Below, one piece after another: positions 1 through 8,927 of a stretch of DNA of 59,353 nucleotides. The position numbers and the translations under genes were made by a program. The notes under the pieces were generated by a model. It did not search any database, had not been told where the DNA came from, and was given only the letters and a program-made list of their open reading frames with translations. The stretch's first letter is position 1, and the number at the start of each line of letters is the position of its first letter. Source of the stretch: Pseudomonadota bacterium (GTDB lineage Bacteria > Pseudomonadota > Gammaproteobacteria > Burkholderiales > Burkholderiaceae_C). Where the stretch lies: the NCBI GenBank assembly GCA_021846965.1, contig JAJZWA010000017.1, positions 1 to 59,353 of the forward strand, read 5' to 3'.

Positions 1-1
1 G

Positions 2-112
2 CTCGAGGGCATCAACAATCGCATCAAGGTGATCAAGCGCATGGCCTACGGCTATCGTGACACCGACTACTTCTTCCTCAAGATCCGGACTGCGTTCCCC
101 GGACATCCGTGA
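2..112 (+). CDS. ISL3-type transposase, C-terminal end (partial)
   Basis: The reading frame enters from the left edge and stops at 110-112, leaving the last 36 residues. It contains EGINNRIKVIKRMAYGYRD followed by YFFLKI, which is the characteristic C-terminal block of ISL3 family DDE transposases, including the catalytic-domain glutamate in the EG(I/L)NN motif. The rest of the element lies outside the window, so intactness cannot be judged. It ends only about 40 bp from the murB stop codon, so the insertion sits just downstream of murB. Family assignment is by motif recollection. Confidence 0.75.
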   Translation, partial: LEGINNRIKVIKRMAYGYRDTDYFFLKIRTAFPGHP

Positions 113-118
113 AGAACC
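100..118. repeat. Candidate right terminal inverted repeat of the ISL3 element
   Basis: ISL3 transposase genes commonly run into the terminal inverted repeat. The bases around the stop (ccgtgaagaacc, 107-118) resemble the gaagagcc-type ends of this family, and a T-run follows that could belong to the target duplication. The left end is outside the window, so the repeat cannot be confirmed. Confidence 0.35.
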
Positions 119-151
119 TTTTTTTCGGGCGCCACCGGCCTTCCCCGGGGC

Positions 152-1174
152 TCAGACGATCACCGGCTCGTATTCCAGCTCGATGCCGAAACGCTCGCGC
201 ACGGATTCGCGCACGCTCTCGGCCAGGCGCAGAACCTCGGCGCCGCTGGCCCCGCCCCGATTCACCAGCACCAGCGCGTGGCGCGCGTCCACCGCCGCGG
301 CGCCGACGCTGCGGCCCTTGCAGCCGCAGGCGTCGATCATCCAGGCCGCGGCGAGCTTGTAGGTGCCGTCGTCCAGGGGATAGCTGACGATTTCCGGGAA
401 TTCCTCCAGGATCTCGTTGCGAATGGTGCGGTTGACCACCGGGTTCTTGAAAAAACTCCCGGCATTGCCCAGGCGCGCGGGGTCCGGCAGCTTGGCGCGC
501 CGGATCGCGCACACGGCGTCGAAGACCTCCCGCGGCGAGGGCTCGGCGATGCCGGCACGCTCCAGGTGGCGTTGCAGCTCCGCGTAGCCCAGCTGGGCGC
601 GCCAGGGCTTGGGCAGGCGCAGGCGCACGCGGGTGATCACCGACTTGCCGGCCAGGGCCTGCTTGAACAGGGAATCGCGATAGCCGAAGCGACAGGCCCC
701 CCGCTCCAGGGTCGCGGCGCGCCCGGTGGTCAGGTCGATCAGGTCCAGGGACTCGAAGCGTTCGGCCAGTTCCATGCCGTAGGCGCCGATGTTCTGCACC
801 GGGGCCGCGCCCACCGTGCCCGGGATCAGCGCGAGGTTCTCCAGCCCGGCATGTCCCTGCTCCAGGCTCCACTGCACCAGTTCGTGCCAGCCCACGCCGG
901 CACCCGCCTCGATGACGGTGGACTCGGCGTCGTCGTGCAGCACGCGCATGCCCCCGATCTCCACCTTCAGCACCAGTCCGGGAGGGTCCTGGCTGAGCAG
1001 GAGATTGCTGCCGCCTCCCAGCACGAACTTGGGCAGCCGGCCCAGCTCGGGATGGTCCACCACCATGCGCACCTGCCGCGCATCCGCGATGCGCACCAGG
1101 CGGCGCGCACGCGCGCCGACCCCGAAAGTGTTCAGCCCACGCAGTTCGACATCGTGTTCGATCGCCAGATCCAT
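152..1174 (-). CDS. murB: UDP-N-acetylenolpyruvoylglucosamine reductase MurB
   Basis: A cytoplasmic FAD flavoenzyme that reduces UDP-GlcNAc-enolpyruvate with NADPH to UDP-MurNAc, the second committed step of peptidoglycan precursor synthesis. The 340-residue length matches the E. coli-type (type I) enzyme. Visible signatures are the FAD-binding GGGSNLLL at about residues 53-60, [17 protein letters not shown], the GYRDS active-site arginine region, [10 protein letters not shown] with the catalytic serine, and the C-terminal glutamate region ending ELEYEPVIV. The ATG at 1174 ([13 protein letters not shown]) is preferred; an upstream ATG at 1207 would add 11 residues without family support. It is divergent from yajQ across an 83-bp gap. 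Confidence 0.96.
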   Translation of the reverse strand: MDLAIEHDVELRGLNTFGVGARARRLVRIADARQVRMVVDHPELGRLPKFVLGGGSNLLLSQDPPGLVLKVEIGGMRVLHDDAESTVIEAGAGVGWHELVQWSLEQGHAGLENLALIPGTVGAAPVQNIGAYGMELAERFESLDLIDLTTGRAATLERGACRFGYRDSLFKQALAGKSVITRVRLRLPKPWRAQLGYAELQRHLERAGIAEPSPREVFDAVCAIRRAKLPDPARLGNAGSFFKNPVVNRTIRNEILEEFPEIVSYPLDDGTYKLAAAWMIDACGCKGRSVGAAAVDARHALVLVNRGGASGAEVLRLAESVRESVRERFGIELEYEPVIV

Positions 1175-1257
1175 ACAATTTCCCAGTGCGGCCCTTCGGC
1201 CCGCCAAGCTCCATTATTCCCCGTCACCGCGGACGCCCCGAGGCTCCGCCCAAGCCC

Positions 1258-1743
1258 ATGCCATCCTTCGACGCCGTCCTCGAACCCGACCTGATCGAAA
1301 TCCGCAACGCCGTGGATCAGACCGCCAAGGAAGTCGCCAATCGCTTCGACTTCAAGGGCAGCTCGGCGAAGATCGAACTCGCCGACAAGACCATCACCGC
1401 CTGGGCCGACAGCGACTTCCAGCTCGGCCAGTTGCGTGACGTGCTGCTGGCCAAGATGGCCAAGCGCAATGTCGACGTGCGCTTCCTCGAGCACGGCAAG
1501 CCCCAGCCCGCGGGCGGGGACAAGTTCAAGCAGGTGTTCACCGTTCGCTCGGGCATCCCGCAGGACCTGGCCAAGCGCATCACCGGCGCGATCAAGGAAT
1601 CGCGCATGAAACTGCAGGCCTCCATCCAGGGCGACATCGTGCGGGTCACGGGGGGCAAGCGCGACGACCTGCAGGCGGCCATCGCGCTGCTGCGCAAGCA
1701 GATCGACGACACGCCGCTGTCCTTCCAGAACTTCCGCGATTGA
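1258..1743 (+). CDS. yajQ: YajQ family nucleotide-binding protein
   Basis: A 161-residue protein of the UPF0234/YajQ family, two ferredoxin-like domains reported to bind nucleotides, in some bacteria cyclic-di-GMP. The N-terminus [20 protein letters not shown] and the internal NRFDFKGS and [10 protein letters not shown] blocks are diagnostic. The ATG at 1258 gives the standard family start. The cellular role in this organism cannot be read from sequence. It is divergent from murB and convergent with plsY, with a GC-rich hairpin between the two 3' ends. Confidence 0.95.
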   Translation: MPSFDAVLEPDLIEIRNAVDQTAKEVANRFDFKGSSAKIELADKTITAWADSDFQLGQLRDVLLAKMAKRNVDVRFLEHGKPQPAGGDKFKQVFTVRSGIPQDLAKRITGAIKESRMKLQASIQGDIVRVTGGKRDDLQAAIALLRKQIDDTPLSFQNFRD

Positions 1744-1765
1744 GCCTCCGGCCCGCGCAGGGCCT

Positions 1766-1784
1766 CGCGGCCGGGCCGGCCGCG
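1766..1784. terminator. GC hairpin between convergent yajQ and plsY
   Basis: The arms CGCGGCC at 1766-1772 and GGCCGCG at 1778-1784 are perfect reverse complements with a five-base loop. There is no T tract on either strand. The position between two convergent stops suggests a shared transcription-end structure; termination itself is inferred. Confidence 0.35.
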
Positions 1785-1789
1785 GAGCT

Positions 1790-2452
1790 TCAGCGCGGGG
1801 GCTTGCTGCGCGCGCCCGCGGCCTTCGATCCGATGCGGCTTTCCTCGCCGCGCAACAGCTTGCGGATGTTGTTCTGGTGGCGCCAGATCACCAGCAGCGA
1901 GATGGCCCCCAGCGCGACCACCAGGGAGGGCTGCAGACTCCAGACCAGATCCTGGCCGAGCAGCGCATAGAAGGGCGCGAACACCGCCGCGGCCAGGGCC
2001 GCCAGCGAGGAGTAGCGGAAGAACACGGCCACGATCAACCAGGTGAGCACGCTGGCCAGGCCCAGCCAGGGGTTGGCCGCCAGCAGCACGCCGGCCGCGG
2101 TGGCCACGCCCTTGCCGCCACGGAATCCGAGGAACAGCGGCCACATGTGCCCGAGCACCACGGCCAGCGCCACCAAGGGCACGGCCGCGGCCTCCAGCCA
2201 GCCGGCCTGCGCCGCGCGCTGCGCCAGCCAGACCGCCAGCCAGCCCTTGCCCCCGTCGAGCAGCAGGGTCAGCGCCGCGGCGGGCTTGCTGCCCGAGCGC
2301 AGCACGTTGGTGGCCCCGGGGTTGCCGGAGCCGTAGCTGCGCGGATCGGCCAGGCCCATGGCGCGGCTGACCAGCACCGCGAAGGGCAGGGAGCCGAGCA
2401 GGTAGGACAGCGCCGCGGCCAGCAGCGCGAACATCATCGAGACGGGTTCCAT
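1790..2452 (-). CDS. plsY: Glycerol-3-phosphate acyltransferase PlsY
   Basis: An inner-membrane acyltransferase that transfers the acyl group of acyl-phosphate to sn-glycerol-3-phosphate, the first step of phosphatidic acid synthesis. The 220-residue protein has five or more hydrophobic segments and the family motifs GSIP-like [13 protein letters not shown], the [14 protein letters not shown] block at about residues 39-52, [18 protein letters not shown], and a C-terminal [15 protein letters not shown]. The ATG at 2452 (MEPVSMMF) opens directly into the first membrane helix. It is divergent from the PHP phosphatase gene (60-bp gap), so promoters probably lie in 2453-2512. Confidence 0.96.
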   Translation of the reverse strand: MEPVSMMFALLAAALSYLLGSLPFAVLVSRAMGLADPRSYGSGNPGATNVLRSGSKPAAALTLLLDGGKGWLAVWLAQRAAQAGWLEAAAVPLVALAVVLGHMWPLFLGFRGGKGVATAAGVLLAANPWLGLASVLTWLIVAVFFRYSSLAALAAAVFAPFYALLGQDLVWSLQPSLVVALGAISLLVIWRHQNNIRKLLRGEESRIGSKAAGARSKPPR

Positions 2453-2512
2453 CGTCGAGGATTCTAGTGTCGCCCCGGACGCCTTTCGGCGGTGAAGCCC
2501 TAAAATGCGGGA

Positions 2513-3358
2513 ATGTCCGATTCGCTGAACGCCGACCTGCACTGCCACTCCCTGGTTTCCGACGGAACCCTGGCCCCGGCCGTGCTGGCGCGTCGCGCCC
2601 GCGACAACGGCGTGAAGCTGTGGGCGCTGACCGATCACGACGAGCTCGGCGGGCTCGCGGAGGCCGCGCAGGCCTGCGCCGAGATCGGGCTCGATTTTGT
2701 CAACGGCGTGGAAGTCTCGGTGTCCGTGGACGACCAGACGGTGCACGTGGTGGGCCTGGGGGTCGACCCCGCCCACGCCGGGCTGCGGGCCCAGCTTCGC
2801 GCCATGTCCGAAGGGCGCGACGCGCGCGCCCATCGCATCGCCGAGGCCCTGCGCGAGCACACGGGAGTCGAGGACGCCTATGCGGGCGCCAGCCGCCTGG
2901 CCGGCAACCCCGCGCTGATCTCGCGCACCCATTTCGCCCGCCACCTGGTCGAGCGCGGCGTGTGCTCGAACACCGGCGAGGTGTTCTCGCGCTTTCTCAC
3001 TCCCGGCAAGCCCGGCTACGTGGAGCATGCCTGGGCCACGCTGGAGCAGGCCCTGGGCTGGATCCAGGACGCCGGAGGCCTGGCGGTGCTGGCCCATCCG
3101 GGGCGCTACCGCTTCACGCCGCAGCGCGAGCGCGAGTTGCTGGCGCGCTTCGTGGAACTCGGCGGCACCGGCATCGAGGTGGTCACCGGCAGCCACACCG
3201 CGGCGGACTGGCGCAAGTACGCCGGGCTGGCGCGCGAATTCGGGCTTCGCGCCTCGCGCGGCTCGGACTTCCACTGCCCGCGCGAGAGCCGTTGCGACCT
3301 GGGGCGCCTGCCGGAACTTCCCCAGGGCCTGCGCCCCATCTGGGAACTCCTGCACTGA
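2513..3358 (+). CDS. PHP-domain phosphoesterase (3',5'-nucleoside bisphosphate phosphatase type)
   Basis: A 281-residue PHP (polymerase and histidinol phosphatase) protein. Metal-ligand motifs are all present: DLHCHS at residues 8-13, TDHDE near 40, the lone glutamate in NGVEVS near 65, RTHFARHL near 140, AHPGRY near 195 and GSDFH near 255. The family (YciV/TrpH/RnmA, with the characterised Chromobacterium enzyme) hydrolyses 3',5'-bisphosphonucleotides and can trim 5' ends of short RNA; the exact substrate here is inferred. It is the first gene of a codirectional run with the YciO and M50 genes (32-bp and 28-bp gaps). Confidence 0.88.
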   Translation: MSDSLNADLHCHSLVSDGTLAPAVLARRARDNGVKLWALTDHDELGGLAEAAQACAEIGLDFVNGVEVSVSVDDQTVHVVGLGVDPAHAGLRAQLRAMSEGRDARAHRIAEALREHTGVEDAYAGASRLAGNPALISRTHFARHLVERGVCSNTGEVFSRFLTPGKPGYVEHAWATLEQALGWIQDAGGLAVLAHPGRYRFTPQRERELLARFVELGGTGIEVVTGSHTAADWRKYAGLAREFGLRASRGSDFHCPRESRCDLGRLPELPQGLRPIWELLH

Positions 3359-3390
3359 ACGGCCCGCGCCGTCCCAGCGAAGCCTCGCCC

Positions 3391-4026
3391 ATGGCCCAGT
3401 ACTTCAGCCTGCACCCCGACAACCCGCAACAGCGCCTGATCAAGCAAGCCTGCGCGATCCTGCATGCAGGAGGCGTCGCCGCGATTCCCACCGACTCCTC
3501 CTATGCGCTGGCCTGCCATCTCGACGACAAGGCCGCCGCCGAGCGCCTGCGGCGCATCCGCCAGGTCGATGCCAAGCATCACCTGACCCTGCTGTGCAGC
3601 GACCTGTCGGAACTGGGAACCTACGCGGTGGTCGACAATCGGCAGTTCCGTCTGCTGCGCGCAGCCACGCCCGGGCCCTACACCTTCATCCTGGAAGCCA
3701 CGCGCGAAGTGCCGCGCAGGGTTTCCCACCCCTCGCGCAAGACCATCGGCGTGCGGGTTCCCGACCACGCGGTGACGCGCGCGCTGCTGGTCGAACTCGG
3801 CCAGCCCCTGCTGGCCACCACGCTGATCCTGCCCGGGGATGTGGATCCCCTGAACGAAGCCTCGGAAATCCGCGCCCGCCTGGAAAAACAGATCGACCTG
3901 GTACTCGACGCCGGTCCCTGCCCGCTCCAGCCGACCACCGTCATCGACCTCAGCGGCGCCAGCCCGGAGGTGCTGCGCCAGGGTCGTGGAGACGTGGCCT
4001 CGCTCGGCCTGGACCAGCCGGACTGA
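3391..4026 (+). CDS. Sua5/YciO/YrdC-domain protein (YciO type)
   Basis: A 211-residue protein of the double-stranded-RNA-binding-fold superfamily that includes the threonylcarbamoyl-AMP synthases TsaC/Sua5. N-terminal [17 protein letters not shown], the [18 protein letters not shown] block, [11 protein letters not shown] and IGVRVPDH match the YciO branch, whose members are close in fold to TsaC but have a poorly settled function. A direct role in tRNA t6A37 synthesis is therefore uncertain. The ATG at 3391 is the only sensible start. It lies between the PHP phosphatase and the M50 protease in an apparent operon. Confidence 0.9.
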   Translation: MAQYFSLHPDNPQQRLIKQACAILHAGGVAAIPTDSSYALACHLDDKAAAERLRRIRQVDAKHHLTLLCSDLSELGTYAVVDNRQFRLLRAATPGPYTFILEATREVPRRVSHPSRKTIGVRVPDHAVTRALLVELGQPLLATTLILPGDVDPLNEASEIRARLEKQIDLVLDAGPCPLQPTTVIDLSGASPEVLRQGRGDVASLGLDQPD

Positions 4027-4054
4027 ACCCGCCGGCGCCACAAACCCCTACACC

Positions 4055-4714
4055 ATGGACCAACTCATCCAGGCCATCACCGTCTACGCGCTGCCCGTGC
4101 TGTTCGCGATCACGCTGCACGAGGCCGCGCACGGTTATGCCGCCCGCCACTTCGGTGACAACACCGCCTACATGATGGGGCGGCTGTCGCTGAACCCGGC
4201 GCGCCACATCGACCCCATCGGCACCATCCTGGTACCGCTGGTGCTGTACTTCGGCACCGGGGGCTCCTTCCTGTTCGGCTACGCCAAGCCCGTCCCGGTG
4301 AACTTCGGCGCCCTGCGCAACCCCAAGCGCGACATGGTCTGGGTGGCGCTGGCCGGGCCCGCCTCGAACTTCGTGCAGGCCTTCCTGTTCGGCCTGGCGC
4401 TGATGGTCATGAACCGCCTGGGCCTGCGGGAGGCCTTCTTTTTCGACGTCGCCCGCGCCGGGATCCAGGTCAACCTGGTGATGTTCGTGTTCAACCTGTT
4501 CCCGATCCCCCCGCTGGACGGCGGGCGCGTGCTGGTGGGACTGCTCCCGCTGCGCCAGGCGCTGGCGCTGTCGCGCATCGAGCCCTACGGTTTTTTCATC
4601 GTCATGGCACTGGTGCTCACCGGCATCGCCACCTCCGTGTGGCTGCTGCCGCTGATGCTGCTGAGCCAGAAGTTGCTGGGCCTGCTGCTCAGCCCCTTTC
4701 AGCTGATCCTGTAA
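4055..4714 (+). CDS. Site-2 protease (M50) family integral membrane peptidase
   Basis: A 219-residue polytopic membrane protein with the zinc motif HEAAH (HExxH) at about residues 22-26 and the second metal-ligand block NLFPIPPLDGGRVL near 150, the NPxPPLDGG hallmark of intramembrane M50 metalloproteases. The compact form without PDZ or CBS domains is the SpoIVFB/YwhC-like group, whose substrates in proteobacteria are mostly unknown. ARHFGDNTAYMMGRLSLNP is the usual conserved block after the active site. It follows the YciO gene by 28 bp and precedes pagL by 76 bp, all on the same strand. Confidence 0.92.
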   Translation: MDQLIQAITVYALPVLFAITLHEAAHGYAARHFGDNTAYMMGRLSLNPARHIDPIGTILVPLVLYFGTGGSFLFGYAKPVPVNFGALRNPKRDMVWVALAGPASNFVQAFLFGLALMVMNRLGLREAFFFDVARAGIQVNLVMFVFNLFPIPPLDGGRVLVGLLPLRQALALSRIEPYGFFIVMALVLTGIATSVWLLPLMLLSQKLLGLLLSPFQLIL

Positions 4715-4790
4715 CTCGCCCGGCCACGCGCCATGCCGGCCGGCACCGCCGCGCCTGGCCTCGGCACTTCACTCCCTCCGAGGATCGAAC

Positions 4791-5336
4791 ATGAACCACA
4801 GTCCCCGCCTTCCCCTGGGCTGGCGCACGGTCGCGACCGGTGCCGCCCTGGCCTGCGGCCTGCTCGCGGCCGCGCCTTCGCAGGCCTCCGAGGTGTCGCT
4901 GCTGGCCGGCTCCTTCGACGGCTACCACAACTACACCGCGGCCTGGCAGAGCGACGCGCTGTGGGCGCATGACTTCGGCTCGAAGCGCCTCGACCTCAGC
5001 CTGGAGGCCTCGGTGGGCCGCGTGTTCGGCCCCGACGGCAAGCCGGGCGCTCCGCTCTGGCATGTGGGGCTCACGCCCTTCCTGCGCTGGTGGTTCACGC
5101 AGCACACGGCCGTGGAAGCGGGCATCGGCGCCAATGTGTTCTCGGGCACCTACATCGGCTCCAAGACCATTTCCACCGCCTACCAGTTCGGGGATTCGCT
5201 GGGCCTGGTCCACCGCATCGCCGACACGCCCTGGGGCGTGGGGCTGCGATTCACCCATTATTCGAATGCCGACATCAAGCGCCCCAATCCGGGCCAGAAT
5301 TACCTGCAACTGCGCCTGAGCTATGAACTCCGCTGA
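4791..5336 (+). CDS. pagL: PagL-like lipid A 3-O-deacylase (acyloxyacyl hydrolase family)
   Basis: A 181-residue outer-membrane protein. Residues 1-32 form a signal peptide ending in the AxA-like SQAS. The remainder has alternating beta-strand character typical of the small eight-stranded PagL barrel. The catalytic His-Ser pair of the family is visible in RFTHYSNADIKRPNPG near residue 155, and the protein ends in strand LQLRLSYELR. PagL removes the 3-position acyl chain from lipid A and lowers endotoxin activity. A start at 4791 follows a reasonable Shine-Dalgarno region (gaggatcgaac). Its last 14 bp overlap the start of trpS. Confidence 0.85.
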   Translation: MNHSPRLPLGWRTVATGAALACGLLAAAPSQASEVSLLAGSFDGYHNYTAAWQSDALWAHDFGSKRLDLSLEASVGRVFGPDGKPGAPLWHVGLTPFLRWWFTQHTAVEAGIGANVFSGTYIGSKTISTAYQFGDSLGLVHRIADTPWGVGLRFTHYSNADIKRPNPGQNYLQLRLSYELR

Positions 5337-6537
5337 TTCCTTTCCCGACCGCGTGCTGTCGGGCATGCGCCCGACCGGCGCGCTGCACCTGGGCCACTAT
5401 CACGGCGCCCTGAAGAACTGGGTGCAGCTCCAGCAGGACAAGCCCTGCTACTTCTTCGTCGCCGACTGGCATGCCCTGACCACGCATTACGAGTCGCCGG
5501 AAGTCATCGCCACCCACACCCATGACATGGTGATCGACTGGCTGGCCACCGGCGTGGATCCCGCCAAGGCCACGCTGTTCGTGCAAAGCCGCCTGCCCGA
5601 GCATGCCGAGTTGTTCCTCCTGCTGGGCATGGGCACGCCGCTGGCCTGGCTGGAGCGCGTACCCACCTACAAGGAGCAGATCTCCAACCTCAAGGACAAG
5701 GACCTGCTCACCTACGGTTTCCTGGGCTACCCGCTGCTGCAGGCGGCCGACATCCTCATCTACCAGGCGCGCTGGGTTCCCGTGGGTGCGGACCAGGTCC
5801 CCCATGTCGAGATCAGCCGGGAGATCGCACGGCGCTTCAACACCCTGTACGGCAAGGATGCGGACATCGAGGCCAAGGCCCGCGCCGCGGCAGCGCACCT
5901 GCCCGAGGAGGATCGGCAGCGCCTGGCCGCGCTGCGCCGGGGCGCCGACCAGGAGGGCCAGGTGGAACTGCGCGAGCAGGCCCATGCGCTGATCTCCGCC
6001 AGCAAGCTCTCGCGGGTCGACAAGGACGCGCTGCGCGCGCAGATCGACGGCGGCCGGCGCAGCATCCTGCGCGAGCCCGAGGCGCTGCTCACGCCGGAAT
6101 CCCGGCTGCCCGGGCTGGATGGGCGCAAGATGTCCAAGAGCTACGGCAATTCCATCGCCATCCGCGAGGAACGCGCCAGCGTGGAGCACAAGATCCGGCG
6201 CATGCCGACAGACCCGGCACGCGTGCGTCGCAGCGACCCGGGCGATCCCGAGAAGTGCCCGGTGTGGCAGTTCCATCTGGCCTACACCGACGACGCCTGC
6301 CGCGAATGGGTGCGCCACGGCTGCACCAGCGCCGGCATCGGCTGCCTGGAATGCAAGCAGCCGGTGATCGACGCGGTCCTGCGCGAGCAGCAGCCCATGC
6401 TCGAGCGCGCGCAGCCCTACGTCGATCAACCCGCACTGGTGCGGGACATCCTGGAGGCCGGCACCGCGAAGGCACGCGAGACCGCGCGCGAGACCATGCG
6501 CGAGGTGCGCGACGCGATGGGCCTGCGCAGCGCCTGA
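5323..6537 (+). CDS. trpS: Tryptophanyl-tRNA synthetase
   Basis: A class I aminoacyl-tRNA synthetase that charges tRNA-Trp. The HIGH-type motif is GALHLGHYHG at about residues 19-28, and the KMSKS motif is DGRKMSKSYGN near 266. At 404 residues it is longer than the roughly 330-residue E. coli enzyme because of an insertion between GADQVPH and the KMSKS region (residues about 190-260), a form common in betaproteobacteria. The ATG at 5323 lies inside the pagL coding end; the next in-frame ATG is M15, after the segment leading to GMRPTGALHLGH, so the early start is needed. It ends one base before the convergent DedA stop. Confidence 0.95.
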   Translation: MNSADSFPDRVLSGMRPTGALHLGHYHGALKNWVQLQQDKPCYFFVADWHALTTHYESPEVIATHTHDMVIDWLATGVDPAKATLFVQSRLPEHAELFLLLGMGTPLAWLERVPTYKEQISNLKDKDLLTYGFLGYPLLQAADILIYQARWVPVGADQVPHVEISREIARRFNTLYGKDADIEAKARAAAAHLPEEDRQRLAALRRGADQEGQVELREQAHALISASKLSRVDKDALRAQIDGGRRSILREPEALLTPESRLPGLDGRKMSKSYGNSIAIREERASVEHKIRRMPTDPARVRRSDPGDPEKCPVWQFHLAYTDDACREWVRHGCTSAGIGCLECKQPVIDAVLREQQPMLERAQPYVDQPALVRDILEAGTAKARETARETMREVRDAMGLRSA

Positions 6538-7203
6538 TCAGGGCTCCGGCGGCGGCGCGCAGGCGCTGTCGCCTCGCTGCCTGGCACGCCGCGCCAACAC
6601 CCGCCGCATCAGCGCACGCAGGGCCAGGCGCCCCAGCCACGAGCCCAGCACCACGAGCACGAGCAGCAGCAGCAGGCCCTGCTCGAAGTCGGCCAGGCGC
6701 CTGGACACGGGTTCCCAGGCATGGCCGAAGCCCCAGCCCAGGCCGGCGACCAGGGGCGCCCAGAGCAGCGCGCCGATGACGTTGAACACCGCGAAACGCG
6801 CAGGCCCGACCCCGGCGGCACCGATCAGGATGGGCCCGGCGATTCGCAATCCGTACAGGAAGCGCACCGCCACCACCGCGCCACCGGGATTGCGCTGCAA
6901 CAGCAGGACCACCCGCCCGAGCCTGGCCTGCAGGCTCGGCAGGCGGCGCAGCAGCGCGGCCCCCCACAGGCGTCCGATCCAGTAGAAGAACTGATCGCCG
7001 GCGCTGGCGGCGAGCACGGCGACCGCGATCACCCGCCACAGTTCCAGCCACCCGGCGCGCGCGGCATAGCCGGCGGCCAGCAGCACGGTCTCGCCTTCGG
7101 CGAAGGTGCCCGCGGCAACCGCCAGATAACCCCATTCCCTGACCCACTGATCGAGCAAGTCCGACTCCCGAGCCGGCGCCGTGGCGCCCCCATGGACCCG
7201 CAT
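6538..7203 (-). CDS. DedA family membrane protein
   Basis: A polytopic inner-membrane protein of the DedA/SNARE-associated (VTT) family, members of which act as polyprenyl-phosphate or phospholipid flippases or maintain the membrane potential. Family features seen are EWGYLAVAAGTFAEGETVLLAAG, SAGDQFFYWIGRLWG, RFLYGLRIAGPILIGAAG and GALLWAPLVAGLGWGFG. The start is uncertain: ATG at 7203 (MRVHGGA) gives 221 residues, while ATGs farther upstream lack family support and would overlap the terminator at 7240-7265. The stop directly abuts the trpS stop, so the two genes converge with no spacer. Confidence 0.88.
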   Translation of the reverse strand: MRVHGGATAPARESDLLDQWVREWGYLAVAAGTFAEGETVLLAAGYAARAGWLELWRVIAVAVLAASAGDQFFYWIGRLWGAALLRRLPSLQARLGRVVLLLQRNPGGAVVAVRFLYGLRIAGPILIGAAGVGPARFAVFNVIGALLWAPLVAGLGWGFGHAWEPVSRRLADFEQGLLLLLVLVVLGSWLGRLALRALMRRVLARRARQRGDSACAPPPEP

Positions 7204-7239
7204 GATGCCTCGTGCGCGGCTCATGCGCGCGACGGGCAC

Positions 7240-7265
7240 AAAAAAGCCGACCCGGCAGGGTCGGC
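7240..7265 (-). terminator. Intrinsic terminator upstream of the DedA gene
   Basis: On the minus strand the arms GCCGACCC and GGGTCGGC form a perfect eight-base stem with a four-base loop, followed by six T residues. It lies 37 bp before the DedA start and downstream of cspA, and would stop cspA read-through a second time. Confidence 0.8.
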
Positions 7266-7365
7266 CTCTCGACAGCGAAACGCCGGCACGCCGCCCGCGG
7301 ACGGGAGCGCTCGACGATGCCAGACGAAACAGACCGCGCCGCGATGCGGCGACGGTCGCCCGAAA

Positions 7366-7393
7366 TGGCAAAACGCCCGGCTATCGCCAGGCG
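7366..7393 (-). terminator. Intrinsic terminator of the cold-shock gene
   Basis: Reading the minus strand, CGCCTGGC pairs with GCCGGGCG (one G-T wobble) around a GATA loop and is followed by TTTT. It begins 26 bp after the cspA stop and is the expected primary terminator of that monocistronic gene. Confidence 0.8.
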
Positions 7394-7418
7394 CTGTATC
7401 TACGATCCTGCGATGCGA

Positions 7419-7622
7419 TCAGAGCACGCGGATCTGCGAGGCCTGCGGACCCTTCGGGCCGGCCTTCACGGTGAACTCCACGCGCTGGTTTTCTTGCAGC
7501 GTGCGGAAGCCCTTGGCCTGGATTTCGCTGAAGTGGGCGAACAGGTCCTCGCCGCCTTCGTCGGGCTTGATGAAGCCGAAGCCTTTGCTCTCGTTAAACC
7601 ATTTGACGATGCCGGTGGGCAT
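7419..7622 (-). CDS. Cold-shock domain protein (CspA family)
   Basis: A 67-residue single cold-shock domain RNA/ssDNA chaperone. It starts [18 protein letters not shown], with RNP1 as KGFGFI and RNP2 as DLFAHF; length and motif spacing match the CspA family exactly. A strong ribosome binding site (aaggaag) lies just upstream of the ATG at 7622. A candidate promoter at 7750-7776 would give a leader of roughly 120 nt, in keeping with the long thermosensing leaders of csp genes. Two terminators follow. Which of the several csp paralogues this is cannot be decided, so no numbered symbol is given. Confidence 0.95.
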   Translation of the reverse strand: MPTGIVKWFNESKGFGFIKPDEGGEDLFAHFSEIQAKGFRTLQENQRVEFTVKAGPKGPQASQIRVL

Positions 7623-7749
7623 GATCTTCCTTTCAAGTACTGAATATCAATGACATGCAAATCTTCAACAAGCCCAGCCGGTTTATCGAGTGACTCCAAA
7701 CCCAAACTGTGCGCAGCAAAGCGCCCGTCTTGAAGCGACTGCAGGGCTT

Positions 7750-7776
7750 ACTATACACCGATTGGCGCTTTTGCAA
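7750..7776 (-). promoter_or_regulatory. Candidate sigma-70 promoter of the cold-shock gene
   Basis: On the minus strand TTGCAA (7771-7776) and TATAGT (7750-7755) are spaced by 15 bp, slightly short of the optimum. It points at the cold-shock gene. The rest of 7623-7944 holds no convincing coding sequence, only the leader and the ribF upstream region. Confidence 0.45.
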
Positions 7777-7944
7777 GCATTCCCCGGCCCGGCCCTTCCA
7801 AAACGTCGGAGACCAAGGTCTTCGGCGTTGCCTTCGGGCCACAATCGCGACTGCCCCCGGGGAGGCGCGCCGGGGTCCGCCTTGCCGAAGGCCCCTGGCC
7901 CCGGCAGGCTGCTGGCCGGTCCGGCATAACACCCACGTTCTTCC

Positions 7945-8904
7945 ATGCAGGTATTCCGAGGTTTTCAGCACGCCGCGCTGCAAGTGCCCAGCGCGGTCAG
8001 CATCGGCAACTTCGACGGCGTGCACCGCGGCCATCAGGCCATGCTCGCGCTGCTCGTGCACGAGGCCAGGCAACGCGGGCTCAGTCCTTGCGCGCTGACC
8101 TTCGAACCCCATCCGCGGGATTATTTCGCCGCCTTGCGTGGCCAGCCCGAGCTTGCGCCGCCGCGCGTGGCGAGTCTGCGCGACAAGCTCGACGGCCTGG
8201 CTCGCTGCGGCGTGGAGCGCGTGGTGGTGCTGCGCTTCGACGCCGCGCTGGCCTCGTTGCCGGCGCAAGACTTCATCCAGCGCGTGCTGGTGCAGGGATT
8301 GCACGCGCGCTATGTGTTGGTGGGCGACGACTTCCGCTTCGGCGCGGGTCGCGCGGGCGACTACGAGATGCTCGACGCCTGGGGCCTGCGCCTGGGCTTC
8401 GAGGCGGCGCGCATGAACGCCTACGAGTTGCACGCGCGCCGGGTGTCCAGCTCGGCCGTGCGCCAGGCGCTGGCCGCGGGCGACATGCGCCTGGCAGCCA
8501 GCCTGCTGGACCGGCCCTACAGCGTGTGCGGACATGTGCAGCATGGCGCCAAGCTCGGTCGCGAACTGGGCTTCCCCACCCTGAACCTTCGTTTCGGCCC
8601 TGCCCGGCCGGCGGCACAGGGCATCTTCGTGGCGCGCGTGCACGGCCTGCAGGCGCAGCCGCTGCAGGCGGTGGTCAGCTTCGGGCGCCGCCCCAGCGTC
8701 GAGGATTCGGGCCGGGTGCTGCTGGAGGCGCATGTCCTGGATTGGAGCGGAGACGCCTACGGTAAACTCGTGCGGGTGGAACTGCTGCACAAGCTGCGGG
8801 ACGAAGTCCGCTACGACGGCCTGCAAGCCCTCACCGCCGCGATCGCCGCCGACGTGCGGGCCGCGCGCGCGTGGTTCGCCTGCCCGCCCGCCGACTCCCC
8901 CTGA
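7945..8904 (+). CDS. ribF: Bifunctional riboflavin kinase / FAD synthetase
   Basis: Makes FMN from riboflavin and ATP, then FAD from FMN and ATP, in the cytoplasm. The N-terminal FAD-synthetase half shows the nucleotidyltransferase motif [13 protein letters not shown] at about residues 20-32 and [12 protein letters not shown] near 128. The linker has [13 protein letters not shown]. The C-terminal kinase half shows [20 protein letters not shown] near 195 and the late SFGRRPSVE. The 319-residue length is normal. It heads a codirectional ribF-ileS-lspA group, a widespread proteobacterial arrangement. Confidence 0.96.
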   Translation: MQVFRGFQHAALQVPSAVSIGNFDGVHRGHQAMLALLVHEARQRGLSPCALTFEPHPRDYFAALRGQPELAPPRVASLRDKLDGLARCGVERVVVLRFDAALASLPAQDFIQRVLVQGLHARYVLVGDDFRFGAGRAGDYEMLDAWGLRLGFEAARMNAYELHARRVSSSAVRQALAAGDMRLAASLLDRPYSVCGHVQHGAKLGRELGFPTLNLRFGPARPAAQGIFVARVHGLQAQPLQAVVSFGRRPSVEDSGRVLLEAHVLDWSGDAYGKLVRVELLHKLRDEVRYDGLQALTAAIAADVRAARAWFACPPADSP

Positions 8905-8927
8905 ACCCAGGCGTCGCCCAGGGCGCT

